Assembly (NCBI GenBank): GCA_944322345.1
Contig: CALUOO010000003.1
Span: 186,001 to 250,000, forward strand
Length of the DNA stretch: 64,000 nucleotides
Direction of reading: 5' to 3'
DNA from: an uncultured Bacteroides sp.
GTDB lineage: Bacteria > Bacteroidota > Bacteroidia > Bacteroidales > Bacteroidaceae
A model generated the notes under the pieces. That model ran no database searches. It saw nothing but the letters and a program-made list of their open reading frames with translations, and was not told the origin of the DNA. Shown piece after piece: positions 1 through 8,999 of the stretch. Made by a program: the position numbers and the translations under genes. How positions within the stretch are numbered: the stretch's first letter is position 1; every line of letters begins with the position of its first letter.

Positions 1-46
1 GCTGAAATGCGGCAAATATATCGATGTTACTAAAATCTTTTCTCAT
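1..46 (-). CDS. mutB: methylmalonyl-CoA mutase large subunit, N-terminal start (partial)
   Basis: Only the first 15 codons lie in the window; they read MRKDFSNIDIFAAFQ on the minus strand from the ATG at 44-46, and the rest is beyond the left edge. The gene begins 5 bases after the stop of mutA, so the two are surely co-transcribed. The identity is inferred from this position: the small subunit of the heterodimeric mutase is normally followed by the large, cobalamin-binding catalytic subunit. The peptide alone is too short to prove it. Confidence 0.7.
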   Translation of the reverse strand, partial: MRKDFSNIDIFAAFQ

Positions 47-51
47 TGTTC

Positions 52-1959
52 TTAACTTAATAATTTTGCATTGTATTCTTTCAAGGTTTCCAATACATTC
101 ACACGTACGTGAATAAAGTTTTCAATGCCGGCAGCTTTCAGTTCATCGGCACAAGCAGGATTTCCGGCCACGATGAACATAGCCCGTCCGTTGAGTGCTT
201 TGAAAGCTGGAACCGCATATTCAGCATACTCTTCGTCACTAGAGCATAGCACTACAATATCAGCCTTAGCTTCCATTGCAGCCTCCACTCCGGCTTCTAC
301 TGTATCAAAGCCAAGATTATCAATCACTTCATAGCCTGCGCAAGCCAGGAAGTTACATGAATATTGTGCTCTGGCCTGGCGCATAGCCAAGTTTCCGATA
401 GTAAGCATAAATGCTTTCGGACGTTTGCCAGATGCTTCCGTTTCCAGACGCAATGCTTCAAATTCACTTGCGGCACGATTGAAGATCAATGTATCCACAT
501 CCTTTTCACAAGTATGTGCACCATTTCCACCACCACAACAACATTTCTCCTCTAACGGATGCTTTCCGTCTGCTTTTTCGTTGAAGTTCGGATATTGGTT
601 AGTTCCCAGCAATATTTCGCGACGCTGTGCCACAGCTTTACGGCGTTCCTCGTTTGTAGCATTTACCACAGACTGTACCAGTCCTTTTTTCAAAGCCTCG
701 TAGAACCCACCATCTTTTTCAAGACACAAGAACAGTTCCCATGCCTGTTTTGCGATAGAAGCTGTCAGATTTTCTATATAATAGGAGCCAGCAGCGGGGT
801 CGACCACCTTATCAAAATGAGATTCTTCTTTCAAAAGAAGCTGCTGGTTACGTGCCAGACGTTCGGAGAATTCATCCGGAGTCTCATACACTTTGTCGAA
901 TGGAGACACGGTCAATGAATCTACTCCTCCTAATGTTGCGCTCATTGCTTCGGTTTGAGTACGAAGCAGATTGACATAGGCATCAAACATTGTCAGGTTG
1001 AACGAAGTGGTTTCGGCATGAATTGCCATCTTGGCAGCACAACGGCACTCTCCGTTTTCGCCTTTATTATCACAATCGCGCAAACATTTAGGTTCGTAAG
1101 TTGACACAATGTTAGCCCACAACATACGGGCAGCACGGAATTTGGCTATTTCGAGGAAATAATTGGAACTGATACCAAAATTGAATTTAATCTTCTTAGC
1201 TACTACAGCAGCAGGAATACCTGCTTCGGTAAGCTGATGCATATATTCGTTACCCCAAGAAAGAGCATAGCCCAATTCCTGATAGATACGTGCTCCGGCA
1301 TTGCTCAGTGTCAGGGCATTGACATTAATCACGCGATAGAAAGGAAGTGGCTGTATGGCCTCGATCAGTGCCTTTGCGGTCTGTACCATATCTCCCTTTT
1401 CCTTACCCTTCGTCAGCATCTTGTTGAAGAAGTCGTAATTGATAGAGCCCTTCAGTTTCTTTACATCATAGTCTTTTTTCTGGAAGTAAGCTACCAGCAG
1501 TTCTGCCAGCTCTACCACATGTCCCTGACAAGTAGAGAAGTTCAGCTCAACACATTCTGCCTGTATACCATCCAGCAATGTTTCAATATATTCAGCATTC
1601 AGCTCTTTAGCCTTCACATGGAACGACAAAGAATCTACACCTTTGTTCAGAATATCCAATGCCTTCGCATTTGCCTCTTTGGGAGATTCTACTCTTATAT
1701 CTTGCCGTACCAGCCATTCGTTATTGTTTTTTTTCGTTCCTCTCAAATAGGGAAACTCTCCAGGAAGTGAGTCAGTCGTCTTCAAACCTTCCAGATCTTC
1801 CAACCGATAAAACGGTTTTACTTTGAATCCTTCGTTTGTTTTCCAAACGAGCTTCTTCTCAAAATCAGCACCTTTCAGGTCGGCTGTGACTTTTTCCATC
1901 CACTGTTCGGTAGTGACAGGAGCAAAGTCCGAGAAGAGTTTTTCTTTTTTGTCTGCCAT
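52..1959 (-). CDS. mutA: methylmalonyl-CoA mutase small subunit
   Basis: This is the small (beta) subunit of the adenosylcobalamin-dependent mutase that interconverts succinyl-CoA and (R)-methylmalonyl-CoA in the Bacteroides propionate pathway. The protein has 635 residues: a TIM-barrel mutase domain over about the first 460 (for example TLGGVDSLTVSPFD and AAGSYYIENLT) and a C-terminal Rossmann-like B12-binding-type domain (about 510-635). In this subunit that domain normally does not hold the cofactor. Two cysteine clusters stand out: C292, C296, C305, C307 and C473-C475 with H482 and C484. They lie where the chain looks extended and could bind metal (inference). The ATG at 1959 is the only sensible start, and mutB follows after 5 bases. 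Confidence 0.95.
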   Translation of the reverse strand: MADKKEKLFSDFAPVTTEQWMEKVTADLKGADFEKKLVWKTNEGFKVKPFYRLEDLEGLKTTDSLPGEFPYLRGTKKNNNEWLVRQDIRVESPKEANAKALDILNKGVDSLSFHVKAKELNAEYIETLLDGIQAECVELNFSTCQGHVVELAELLVAYFQKKDYDVKKLKGSINYDFFNKMLTKGKEKGDMVQTAKALIEAIQPLPFYRVINVNALTLSNAGARIYQELGYALSWGNEYMHQLTEAGIPAAVVAKKIKFNFGISSNYFLEIAKFRAARMLWANIVSTYEPKCLRDCDNKGENGECRCAAKMAIHAETTSFNLTMFDAYVNLLRTQTEAMSATLGGVDSLTVSPFDKVYETPDEFSERLARNQQLLLKEESHFDKVVDPAAGSYYIENLTASIAKQAWELFLCLEKDGGFYEALKKGLVQSVVNATNEERRKAVAQRREILLGTNQYPNFNEKADGKHPLEEKCCCGGGNGAHTCEKDVDTLIFNRAASEFEALRLETEASGKRPKAFMLTIGNLAMRQARAQYSCNFLACAGYEVIDNLGFDTVEAGVEAAMEAKADIVVLCSSDEEYAEYAVPAFKALNGRAMFIVAGNPACADELKAAGIENFIHVRVNVLETLKEYNAKLLS

Positions 1960-2042
1960 AGTTTATTTGAAATTTAAACGAGATTAATATTGTGCTACTG
2001 ATTTCTATCCGTTTGATTTCGTTCATCGGACAATCAGATTCG

Positions 2043-2050
2043 CAAATGTA
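2043..2050 (-). promoter_or_regulatory. candidate -7 box for mutAB
   Basis: The minus strand reads TACATTTG, a perfect TAnnTTTG Bacteroides -7 element about 85 bases upstream of the mutA start. I see no convincing -33 TTTG at the right distance. Confidence 0.35.
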
Positions 2051-2052
2051 AT

Positions 2053-2094
2053 GAGTTTTAAGTTCTAAGTAATACGTTTTAAGTACGAAGTTTC
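2053..2094. repeat. 7-base-period repeat array
   Basis: The bases read as consecutive heptamers: GAGTTTT, AAGTTCT, AAGTAAT, ACGTTTT, AAGTACG, AAGTTTC. It lies just upstream of the candidate mutAB promoter and is in inverted orientation relative to the similar array at 2409-2451 across the same intergenic space. Confidence 0.6.
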
Positions 2095-2175
2095 TTCGTT
2101 TTTAGATTCTTTTACCACTTCTATTAATAAATAAGCCCGTAAAAGGGCATCCAATCTCTCATATTTACCCCATTT

Positions 2176-2263
2176 GTCAGCTAACCTTTCCCAACGTGTT
2201 GGCTAACCTTTGCTGACATGTCAGCTAACCTTTCCCAACGCGTCAGCTAACCTTTCCCAACAA
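2176..2263. repeat. four-unit 22-base tandem repeat (array 1 of family R22)
   Basis: Four units start exactly at 2176, 2198, 2220 and 2242. Each has the plan GTCAGC or GTTGGC, then TAACCTTT, then CCCAAC or GCTGAC, plus two bases, so the unit ends are partly self-complementary. The junction of units 2 and 3 is the perfect palindrome GCTGACATGTCAGC. The array fills part of the 496-base space between mutA and the divergent transporter gene. A 42-base run here is identical to one in the array at 56672-56759. Confidence 0.85.
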
Positions 2264-2347
2264 ACCCTCTCAGAATGGCTTCTGAGGGGCATTTATCTCG
2301 AGCGAGAGAATCTTACGGCTTTCTTTTACCAAATCACCCGTTTTTTC

Positions 2348-2378
2348 TTGGACAAAGAAAATGTTATCACTAATTTTG
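2348..2378 (+). promoter_or_regulatory. promoter of the first AspT/YidE-type transporter
   Basis: TTG at 2348-2350, a 20-base spacer, then TAATTTTG at 2371-2378 match the Bacteroides -33/-7 consensus. Transcription would start near 2385, giving a leader of about 70 bases that contains the heptamer array before the ATG at 2456. Confidence 0.6.
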
Positions 2379-2408
2379 CGGCTGTTTTTTCTAAATGAAA
2401 GATCAAGC

Positions 2409-2451
2409 ACTTAAAAACTTAGAACTTAAAACTTATAACTAAAAGCTTAAA
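2409..2451. repeat. 7-base-period repeat array in the transporter leader
   Basis: After an 8-base unit the sequence reads ACTTAGA, ACTTAAA, ACTTATA, ACTAAAA, GCTTAAA in strict 7-base register (2417-2451). It ends four bases before the start codon at 2456, so it occupies the ribosome-binding region of the mRNA. Confidence 0.65.
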
Positions 2452-2455
2452 AATT

Positions 2456-4120
2456 ATGGATTGGTTACAAAGTCTGTTGTGGGACTCAACCTCCGTAGCA
2501 CACATCGTCTTTCTCTATGCATTTGTGGTTGCAGCCGGTGTATATTTAGGAAAGATCAAGATTTTCGGAGTTTCATTGGGTGTCACATTTGTTTTGTTTG
2601 CCGGTATTCTGATGGGACATTTCGGCTTTACCGCCGATACACAGATCCTGCATTTCATACGTGAATTCGGACTGATTCTGTTCGTATTCTGTATTGGTCT
2701 TCAGGTAGGTCCTTCTTTCTTCTCCTCATTCAAGAAAGGAGGTATGACACTCAACCTGCTGGCAGTAGGCATTGTTGTACTAAACATCGCTGTTGCACTG
2801 GGACTCTATTTCCTTTGGGACGGGCGCATTGAGCTGCCAATGATGGTAGGTATTCTTTATGGAGCTGTCACTAATACTCCGGGACTTGGTGCTGCCAACG
2901 AAGCATTGAACCAGCTCAGCTACAACGGTCCGCAAATAGCCTTAGGTTATGCCTGCGCCTATCCGTTGGGAGTCGTTGGAATCATCGGTTCCATTATCCT
3001 CATCCGTTACATTTTCCGCATCAATCTCAGCAAAGAAGAAGAGAAGCTGAAAACACAAAGTGACGACTCGCATCATAAACCTCATATGATGAGTCTTGAG
3101 GTGCGTAATGAATCCATCAGCGGCAAAACACTGAAAGAGATCAAAGGATTTCTAGGACGTCAGTTCGTCTGTTCACGTATCCGCCACGATGGTCATGTCA
3201 GTATTCCCAACAAGAATACAATATTTTATATGGGTGATCAGCTGTTCATCACCTGTACAGAAGAGGACGCTCCATCCATCATTGCTTTCATCGGTAAAGA
3301 AGTTGAGCTGGATTGGGAGAAACAAGACCTTCCGATGGTTTCACGCCGCATCCTAGTGACAAAACCGAAAATCAATGGAAAGACTCTGGGATCTATGCAT
3401 TTTCTCAGCATGTACGGAGTCAACGTTACGCGTGTCAACCGATCTGGTATGGACCTGTTCGCCGATCCTAATCTGATTCTTCAGGTAGGCGACCGTGTCA
3501 TGGTGGTAGGACAACAAGATGCTGTAGAACGTGTGGCAGGTGTATTGGGTAACCAACTAAAACGTCTGGATACTCCAAACATTATCACTATTTTCGTCGG
3601 TATCTTCTTCGGAATTCTTTTGGGAAGTTTACCTATAGCTTTCCCCGGCATGCCAACACCGTTAAAATTAGGATTGGCAGGCGGTCCGTTAGTTGTAGCG
3701 ATATTGATTGGCCGTTTCGGCCATAAGTTCCATCTGGTCACTTATACAACAATGAGTGCCAACCTGATGCTGCGTGAGATAGGAATCGTCCTGTTCCTTG
3801 CCAGTGTGGGAATAGATGCCGGAGCAAATTTTGTACAAACCGTAGTCGAAGGAGACGGCCTGTTATATGTAGGTTGTGGTTTCCTGATTACAGTCATCCC
3901 ACTGCTCATCATCGGTATCATTGCACGCTGGTATTATAAGATAAACTATTTCACTTTGATGGGACTCATTGCCGGAAGTAATACCGACCCACCCGCATTG
4001 GCTTACTCAAACCAAGTGACTACCAGCGATGCACCTGCAGTAGGCTACTCTACCGTCTATCCATTGTCTATGTTCCTCCGCATTCTGGCAGGACAGATGA
4101 TTTTACTGACAATGATGTAA
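2456..4120 (+). CDS. AspT/YidE-family membrane transporter
   Basis: A 554-residue inner-membrane protein with the classical layout of the aspartate:alanine-exchanger/YidE family. A first membrane half (about 12-190) carries [16 protein letters not shown]; two cytoplasmic TrkA-C-type domains (about 205-290 and 295-375) follow; a second membrane half (about 380-554) carries [17 protein letters not shown], the counterpart of the first motif. The family exchanges amino or dicarboxylic acids, but the substrate cannot be read from the sequence. A close paralogue lies at 10821-12506. A strong two-way terminator follows the stop codon. Confidence 0.88.
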   Translation: MDWLQSLLWDSTSVAHIVFLYAFVVAAGVYLGKIKIFGVSLGVTFVLFAGILMGHFGFTADTQILHFIREFGLILFVFCIGLQVGPSFFSSFKKGGMTLNLLAVGIVVLNIAVALGLYFLWDGRIELPMMVGILYGAVTNTPGLGAANEALNQLSYNGPQIALGYACAYPLGVVGIIGSIILIRYIFRINLSKEEEKLKTQSDDSHHKPHMMSLEVRNESISGKTLKEIKGFLGRQFVCSRIRHDGHVSIPNKNTIFYMGDQLFITCTEEDAPSIIAFIGKEVELDWEKQDLPMVSRRILVTKPKINGKTLGSMHFLSMYGVNVTRVNRSGMDLFADPNLILQVGDRVMVVGQQDAVERVAGVLGNQLKRLDTPNIITIFVGIFFGILLGSLPIAFPGMPTPLKLGLAGGPLVVAILIGRFGHKFHLVTYTTMSANLMLREIGIVLFLASVGIDAGANFVQTVVEGDGLLYVGCGFLITVIPLLIIGIIARWYYKINYFTLMGLIAGSNTDPPALAYSNQVTTSDAPAVGYSTVYPLSMFLRILAGQMILLTMM

Positions 4121-4141
4121 AACTTTCTTAGAAGAGATATT

Positions 4142-4192
4142 AAACAATCGGAGGCAGACATTTTATGATAGTGTCTGCCTCCGATTGTTTTT
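4142..4192. terminator. bidirectional terminator
   Basis: Perfect 19-base inverted arms at 4142-4160 and 4172-4190 enclose an 11-base loop. A T-run follows on the plus strand and the A-run before the first arm serves the minus strand. It separates the convergent transporter and cytidylate-kinase-like genes. Confidence 0.9.
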
Positions 4193-4207
4193 CCTTATGT
4201 ATACTTT

Positions 4208-4846
4208 TTATAAATGTAACTTCTTTCGCACGAACTCTTCAATAAACTGTATTGTTCCGTCAATACCCAACGAAGAGGAATTGATACATAAATGATAAGT
4301 AGCAGCAGCCCCCCATGTATTGAAGCTGTAATAATTGTAGTATTCCGAGCGTTTTTTATCAGCTTTCTCCATCATCTCTTCCGCCGCTTCGGAAGTAATA
4401 TGATGAATCTCACAAAGGCGTGCTATACGATCTTTCTTATCAGCAGAGATAAAAACGTTGACACAACGGGGATGTTCGCGTAAGATATAATCGGCACAGC
4501 GTCCTACAAAAAGGCAAGACTTTTCAGCCGCTAAATGACGAATGACGTCACTCTGCACTTTAAACAAAGCATCGTTACTCAAACAGCTGGTCATGGGCAT
4601 AGCTCCATCACTGATAAAGGGGAAACGCATACCAAACAACCCACCAATCATTCCCTGCGAGGCTTTTTCGTCAGCACGTTCAAAAAACTCACGACACAGT
4701 CCACTCTCTTCTGAAGCTAAATTAATCAGTTCCTTATCGTAAAAATCTATACCTAAACGGGCTGCCAGTTTTTCTCCGATTTCTCTTCCTCCACTACCTA
4801 ACTGCCGCCCAATATTAATTACATAATGATGATTCATGATAAACAT
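4208..4846 (-). CDS. cytidylate kinase-like family protein
   Basis: A 212-residue protein whose N-terminus (INIGRQLGSGGREIGEKLA, about residues 10-28) is the modified P-loop of the cytidylate-kinase-like family, followed by FYDKELI near residue 37 and a DKKDRIARLCE helix typical of nucleoside-monophosphate kinase lids. The family is related to CMP kinase but shorter than Cmk, and its true substrate is not settled, so I do not name it cmk. ATG codons occur at 4846 and 4837; the second gives MNHHYVINIG and is an equally good start. A TATGTTTG -7 box lies at 4864-4871 on the minus strand. Confidence 0.85.
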   Translation of the reverse strand: MFIMNHHYVINIGRQLGSGGREIGEKLAARLGIDFYDKELINLASEESGLCREFFERADEKASQGMIGGLFGMRFPFISDGAMPMTSCLSNDALFKVQSDVIRHLAAEKSCLFVGRCADYILREHPRCVNVFISADKKDRIARLCEIHHITSEAAEEMMEKADKKRSEYYNYYSFNTWGAAATYHLCINSSSLGIDGTIQFIEEFVRKKLHL

Positions 4847-4863
4847 TGTTAATGGTTACGGAG

Positions 4864-4871
4864 CAAACATA
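4864..4871 (-). promoter_or_regulatory. -7 box for the cytidylate-kinase-like gene
   Basis: The minus strand reads TATGTTTG (TAnnTTTG). No clear -33 element is seen. Transcription would begin close to or within a few bases of the first ATG, which favours translation from the ATG at 4837. Confidence 0.4.
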
Positions 4872-4887
4872 CAAATTATTCCCCAAT

Positions 4888-7653
4888 CTACAGCATTAAA
4901 CGGAAGTTATATTTAAACGAGCAAAGGAAATAGCCACGTACCTGCTGTCCGCGCACCTCGAAAAATCCATCAGCTGTAGATGAGCGAGAATATCCATTCT
5001 CGTCTCCCAGAATATCAGCCCAGAAAACAGAAAGCTCAGCCTGCTTTTCTTTTAGGAAACACCATGTAGCTCCTGCATTCCATAAAATTTCATCCTTTTC
5101 TTCTTTCTGTACATTCGTACCGCTACGAAGTGTATAGTGTGCATCAGTACGCACTTGCAATCCAAAAGGAAAGTCTACATATCCTTCCAATCCTATATTA
5201 TAAGTACGATTATGAGTGTTATTACGCTCGTTCAACGAATTGAGAGCCTGATTGTAATCCCATGAGCCTGACAAATCAATACCACCCCATGAAGGCATAT
5301 AGGACAAGCGTGTCTGACATCTTACACCAGTGTCTCGCGTTGTCGTTTTCTGCGGCTCCATTGTCTTATCCTCGTTAATCATACTTACACGATTGTTGTA
5401 GTTTGCATAAGCTTCCAGATTAATTCGGAATTGTTTACCAATATGTTTCCACCAATAAGTTCCACCATTCACCGCCCAGTTTCCATTAATATTAATGGGA
5501 TAGGTTTCCCGTCCTCCTGTTTGCGAATTATAATTTACCACCCTTGTCACACTGTTCTGTTCCAGCTGTCCATCCAAATTGGCGGAAAAGCCAAGATCAG
5601 AATCACTGAAACTCAATCTGAGGCTATGACTGAACATCTGCTTCAAATCCGGATTTCCACGTGTGATATATAAAGGATTACTGTTATCGGTCAGAGGCAT
5701 TAAATCTAACAAAGAAGGTTGGCGAGTTCTTCCATTATAGTTCAAACTGACCTCTTTCTTCTTTTTATGCCAAGAAAGCCAGAATGCAGGTTGATAGTCA
5801 AAAGTACTCATTGCTGTATCAGAGCGATGTACTCCCATTTTCCGGTCAATCGCACGCCGTTGTGGAGAAACAACCATCATAGCATGTACTCTCCACACAG
5901 TGTCTTCATAGTTCAACCCCAAACGTATATCATGCCCAATTGTACGGCTACTACTCCGCTCGCTCAGACTGTCCACATATCCTTCCCGGAAATTCTCAGG
6001 CAGTTGTCCAAAAGTATCTTCAGTTGTCAATTTAGAAAGTTCGTACGTATTACGGCTATTGCGCTCATCACGTGCACTCCAATTATAAGAAGCCTGTACT
6101 CGAAAGCGTTTTGTTATTGCCTGAGTAAATGATAGTCCTATACGCCAGTCCGTAGTGCGCGTAGGAGAATTTATATATTGATTGCGAAAAAGAACAGAGT
6201 CATTTCCCTGCCAATCTTTCAAACGATAATAAACTGTATTCGTTAAAGAATAGTTTTCTGACGTACCCTGCGAATTTGCATTGTGTAAATCGAGGCTGAC
6301 AACACTTTTCCCCTCCTGATCCAACTTTCTCATCAGGTTTGCCGACCACTGATAATTGTCTGTCTTTCCTTTTGACAAAGAGTTGTTTTCGCTTCGGTTT
6401 ACCAAAATTTCACGCGGAATGGATTCGAAACGGTCAAATAACTGTTCTTGTTCAATACCGGGAGGTGCATCGAAAGTCGCATTTTTTCCACCATTACGTC
6501 CTTCATTAGGAGAAGTACCCCAGCTTCCTTGAAAATAGAAACGTGTTTGTTTGTCTATATTCCCGTCTCCCGAGAAACTAGCAGAAAAATATCTGTTCTT
6601 TGAACTATTTTCACTTACAGAAGAAGAATATTGGTTTCCTCCAGGAAGATACTGCTCTTGATAAAATGAGGTAAGATTTCCATCACGATTCATACCATAA
6701 CCCACGTTACCAGACAATCTTAAATCATCACTAAATTTTTTAGTCACATTCAGCCCGGCCGAATTGCTAATATTGTCTTTATAATAACTGTTTTGATGCC
6801 TGTTGGTAGAACGTAGCATTAAAGAAAAGTTATCTCCATTTTTATTAAAGTAATTTACCTGTGCTCCAAAATCTTTTTTCTTTTTATTTCCATAACCAGC
6901 TTCGGCATTGGTCAGCCATGTTTTATTCAGCTCTTTCTTGGTTTCCAAATCTAGGACATAATTCTTTGCGCCATCATCCACTCCAGTAAATTTTTCTTTT
7001 TCTGTCCGCTTGTCATATACTCTCAGCTTACTGACCAGTTTTGCCGGTAGATTTTCTAACGCCATTTCCTTATTATTCCCAAAGAATTCCTCTCCATTAA
7101 TATTAATGCCGCTAATTTCCTTACCTTCATACATCAATTTCTTTGCCTTTTTATCATAAATCAATCCAGGAACACGTTTTAAAAGTTCTTCTAAATAAGC
7201 TCCTTCAGGCACCTTATAAGCCTCAGCATTAATAACCGTTGTATCTCCTTTCACCACAACATCTTTCTGTTCGCCTGTTACCACAACCTCTCCTATCTGA
7301 ATATCGTCATCAGTCATTAGCAAGTTTCCGACATCAACAGATGCTGAATCCGACAACATACGAAATAGCGGGCGCATACCTATAAAAGAAGCCTTTAATA
7401 AATAATCCGTTTGGGCTTTCGGGCGGAAATCAACAGTAAAGTTTCCTTCCTCGTCAGTAGTAGTTCCCTTAATAAAAGTAGAATCAGTAGCGGATAATAT
7501 TACAATACTTACCGATGGCAACGGCAGTATATCGTCTGTTCCCATCTCTTTTGCCTGTACAGTTCCCTTCACGGTACGTGTGTGCTGGGCATGTAAAGCT
7601 GTCGTACATACCATGTACAACAAAATAAGAAGTAGCCTGTTCAGTCCGTTCAT
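4888..7653 (-). CDS. outer-membrane receptor-like beta-barrel protein
   Basis: A 921-residue protein with a signal peptide ending near CTTALHAQ (residue 23). A carboxypeptidase-regulatory-like beta domain (about 26-115), a plug-like region (about 130-235, including AYLEELLKRVPGLIYDKKAK and ISGININGEEFFG) and a long beta-barrel to the C-terminus follow. This is the plan of the TonB-dependent-receptor-like proteins (OMP_b-brl_3 type) common in Bacteroides. There is no SusD partner, so it is not a standard polysaccharide-utilisation receptor. It is divergent from the ABC importer that starts at 7863, which could mean a joint uptake route, but the ligand is unknown. Confidence 0.85.
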   Translation of the reverse strand: MNGLNRLLLILLYMVCTTALHAQHTRTVKGTVQAKEMGTDDILPLPSVSIVILSATDSTFIKGTTTDEEGNFTVDFRPKAQTDYLLKASFIGMRPLFRMLSDSASVDVGNLLMTDDDIQIGEVVVTGEQKDVVVKGDTTVINAEAYKVPEGAYLEELLKRVPGLIYDKKAKKLMYEGKEISGININGEEFFGNNKEMALENLPAKLVSKLRVYDKRTEKEKFTGVDDGAKNYVLDLETKKELNKTWLTNAEAGYGNKKKKDFGAQVNYFNKNGDNFSLMLRSTNRHQNSYYKDNISNSAGLNVTKKFSDDLRLSGNVGYGMNRDGNLTSFYQEQYLPGGNQYSSSVSENSSKNRYFSASFSGDGNIDKQTRFYFQGSWGTSPNEGRNGGKNATFDAPPGIEQEQLFDRFESIPREILVNRSENNSLSKGKTDNYQWSANLMRKLDQEGKSVVSLDLHNANSQGTSENYSLTNTVYYRLKDWQGNDSVLFRNQYINSPTRTTDWRIGLSFTQAITKRFRVQASYNWSARDERNSRNTYELSKLTTEDTFGQLPENFREGYVDSLSERSSSRTIGHDIRLGLNYEDTVWRVHAMMVVSPQRRAIDRKMGVHRSDTAMSTFDYQPAFWLSWHKKKKEVSLNYNGRTRQPSLLDLMPLTDNSNPLYITRGNPDLKQMFSHSLRLSFSDSDLGFSANLDGQLEQNSVTRVVNYNSQTGGRETYPININGNWAVNGGTYWWKHIGKQFRINLEAYANYNNRVSMINEDKTMEPQKTTTRDTGVRCQTRLSYMPSWGGIDLSGSWDYNQALNSLNERNNTHNRTYNIGLEGYVDFPFGLQVRTDAHYTLRSGTNVQKEEKDEILWNAGATWCFLKEKQAELSVFWADILGDENGYSRSSTADGFFEVRGQQVRGYFLCSFKYNFRLML

Positions 7654-7690
7654 TTTTTAGTCATCTAGCATTGGAGTAAACTGTAACAAA

Positions 7691-7738
7691 AAACAGAAAC
7701 CAGACTTCTAACTTATTTCTGTTACAAGCCCTTCTGCT
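7691..7738 (-). promoter_or_regulatory. inverted repeat in the receptor leader
   Basis: The minus strand can fold TGTAACAGAAA against TTTCTG and TGTTACA, interrupted by a short A/T stretch, in the 140-base leader about 40 bases before the start codon at 7653. It has no T-run, so it may be a leader structure or operator rather than a terminator. The role is unknown. Confidence 0.35.
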
Positions 7739-7792
7739 TTTTTTACCATATTCTTAGTCAATCGTCCTCCCCGTTTGTTTTACTGTGTCTCG

Positions 7793-7800
7793 CAAAGGTA
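7793..7800 (-). promoter_or_regulatory. -7 box for the receptor-like gene
   Basis: The minus strand reads TACCTTTG, a perfect -7 element, about 140 bases upstream of the start at 7653. The expected -33 TTTG is not evident. Confidence 0.45.
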
Positions 7801-7832
7801 TGACAAAATTTTATATCTCTTTCTTTTTTTGC

Positions 7833-7840
7833 TACTTTTG
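7833..7840 (+). promoter_or_regulatory. -7 box for the ABC importer operon
   Basis: TACTTTTG matches TAnnTTTG 22 bases before the ATG at 7863. No clear -33 is seen, and no cobalamin-riboswitch-like B12-box was recognised between the divergent genes. Confidence 0.45.
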
Positions 7841-7862
7841 TGCCCGAGAAAGCAGAGAATGA

Positions 7863-8999
7863 ATGAAGCAACAATTATTAAACATGATACTCCTAACGCT
7901 TTTGTTTACAATAACAGGCTGTAAGCAAAACCGTAAGAACTCTTTAGAAACATTCAATCGAGAAGTATACATACCAGAATATGCTAAAGGATTCAAGATT
8001 TCTGGCGCCGAACATACACAAAGCACCCTAATAGAAATATTCAATCCATGGCAAGGAGCCCAAGATGTCGCCATGACCTATTTCATTTCGCGTGACAACG
8101 AACAAGCTCCCGATGGATTTACAGGACAAGTGATCAAAGCCGGAGCCAAGCGTATCGTATGTATGTCCTCTTCTTATATAGCCATGCTCGATGTAATAGG
8201 CGAAGTGGATAGAGTAGCCGGCGTATCAGGCATACAATATATTTCAAATCCATACATCCTTGCCCATAAGAATACAATCCCAGACATGGGAGCAGAAATG
8301 AATTATGAACGGTTAGTAGCGCTAAAGCCCGATGTCGTACTGCTATATGGCATAGGTGATGCACAAACCGGTATCACAGAGAAGCTGAAAGAACTCTCTA
8401 TTCCTTACTTATACATGGGAGAATATGTAGAAGAATCTCCATTAGGCAAAGCTGAATGGATGGTTGTGCTTTCTGAGATTACAGATTGTAGAGAAAAAGG
8501 TATCAGTATATTTCAAGAGATTCCCAAACGCTACCATGCCTTAAAAGCTCTGACCGACACCATAAGCCACCGTCCTACAGTTATGTTCAATACCCCATGG
8601 AATGATAGTTGGGTAATGCCTTCTACCAAAAGTTACATGTCTCAACTAGTGACCGATGCCGGAGCAGATTATATATATAAGGATAACGACACAAACAGTT
8701 CTGTCACCATCGGCCTGGAAACGGCCTATGCACTGATACAAAAAGCCGATTATTGGATCAATGTCGGATCAGTAGCTACACTCGCCGAACTGAAAGCTGT
8801 CAATCCGAAATTTGCTGATGCCAAAGCTGTACAGCACAGTACTGTATATAATAATAACCAACGCATGACTCCAGCCGGAGGAAATGACTTTTGGGAATCC
8901 TCGGTAGTTCGTCCTGATATCGTATTACGGGACCTTATTCAGATTTTCCACCCTGAGTTGTTGTCAGACTCACTTTACTACTATCAACATCTAGAATGA
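7863..8999 (+). CDS. ABC importer substrate-binding lipoprotein (BtuF/FecB type)
   Basis: A 378-residue periplasmic binding protein anchored as a lipoprotein: the signal sequence ends in FTITGC with Cys20 as lipid site. The chain has the helical-backbone (class III) binding-protein fold, with a first lobe containing AKRIVCMSSSYIAML and KPDVVLLYG and a second lobe after about residue 230. Proteins of this class deliver cobalamin, haem or ferric siderophores to a BtuC/FecD permease. The stop overlaps the permease start by four bases (ATGA), indicating translational coupling. Specificity is not deducible; cobalamin is attractive in a genome with MutAB and NrdJ but is only an inference. Confidence 0.88.
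   Translation: MKQQLLNMILLTLLFTITGCKQNRKNSLETFNREVYIPEYAKGFKISGAEHTQSTLIEIFNPWQGAQDVAMTYFISRDNEQAPDGFTGQVIKAGAKRIVCMSSSYIAMLDVIGEVDRVAGVSGIQYISNPYILAHKNTIPDMGAEMNYERLVALKPDVVLLYGIGDAQTGITEKLKELSIPYLYMGEYVEESPLGKAEWMVVLSEITDCREKGISIFQEIPKRYHALKALTDTISHRPTVMFNTPWNDSWVMPSTKSYMSQLVTDAGADYIYKDNDTNSSVTIGLETAYALIQKADYWINVGSVATLAELKAVNPKFADAKAVQHSTVYNNNQRMTPAGGNDFWESSVVRPDIVLRDLIQIFHPELLSDSLYYYQHLE

Noticed and set aside
1237-1770. 177-codon open frame antisense to mutA
   Set aside because: Shadow frame with low-complexity Ile/Leu/Phe/Gln-rich composition opposite a clear MutA sequence.
2176-2263. CRISPR-like array
   Set aside because: The units follow each other with no unique spacers, and no cas genes are in the window.
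4888-7653. SusC-type glycan receptor
   Set aside because: No SusD gene follows and the barrel is of the shorter OMP_b-brl_3-like type, so a polysaccharide-utilisation locus was not called.
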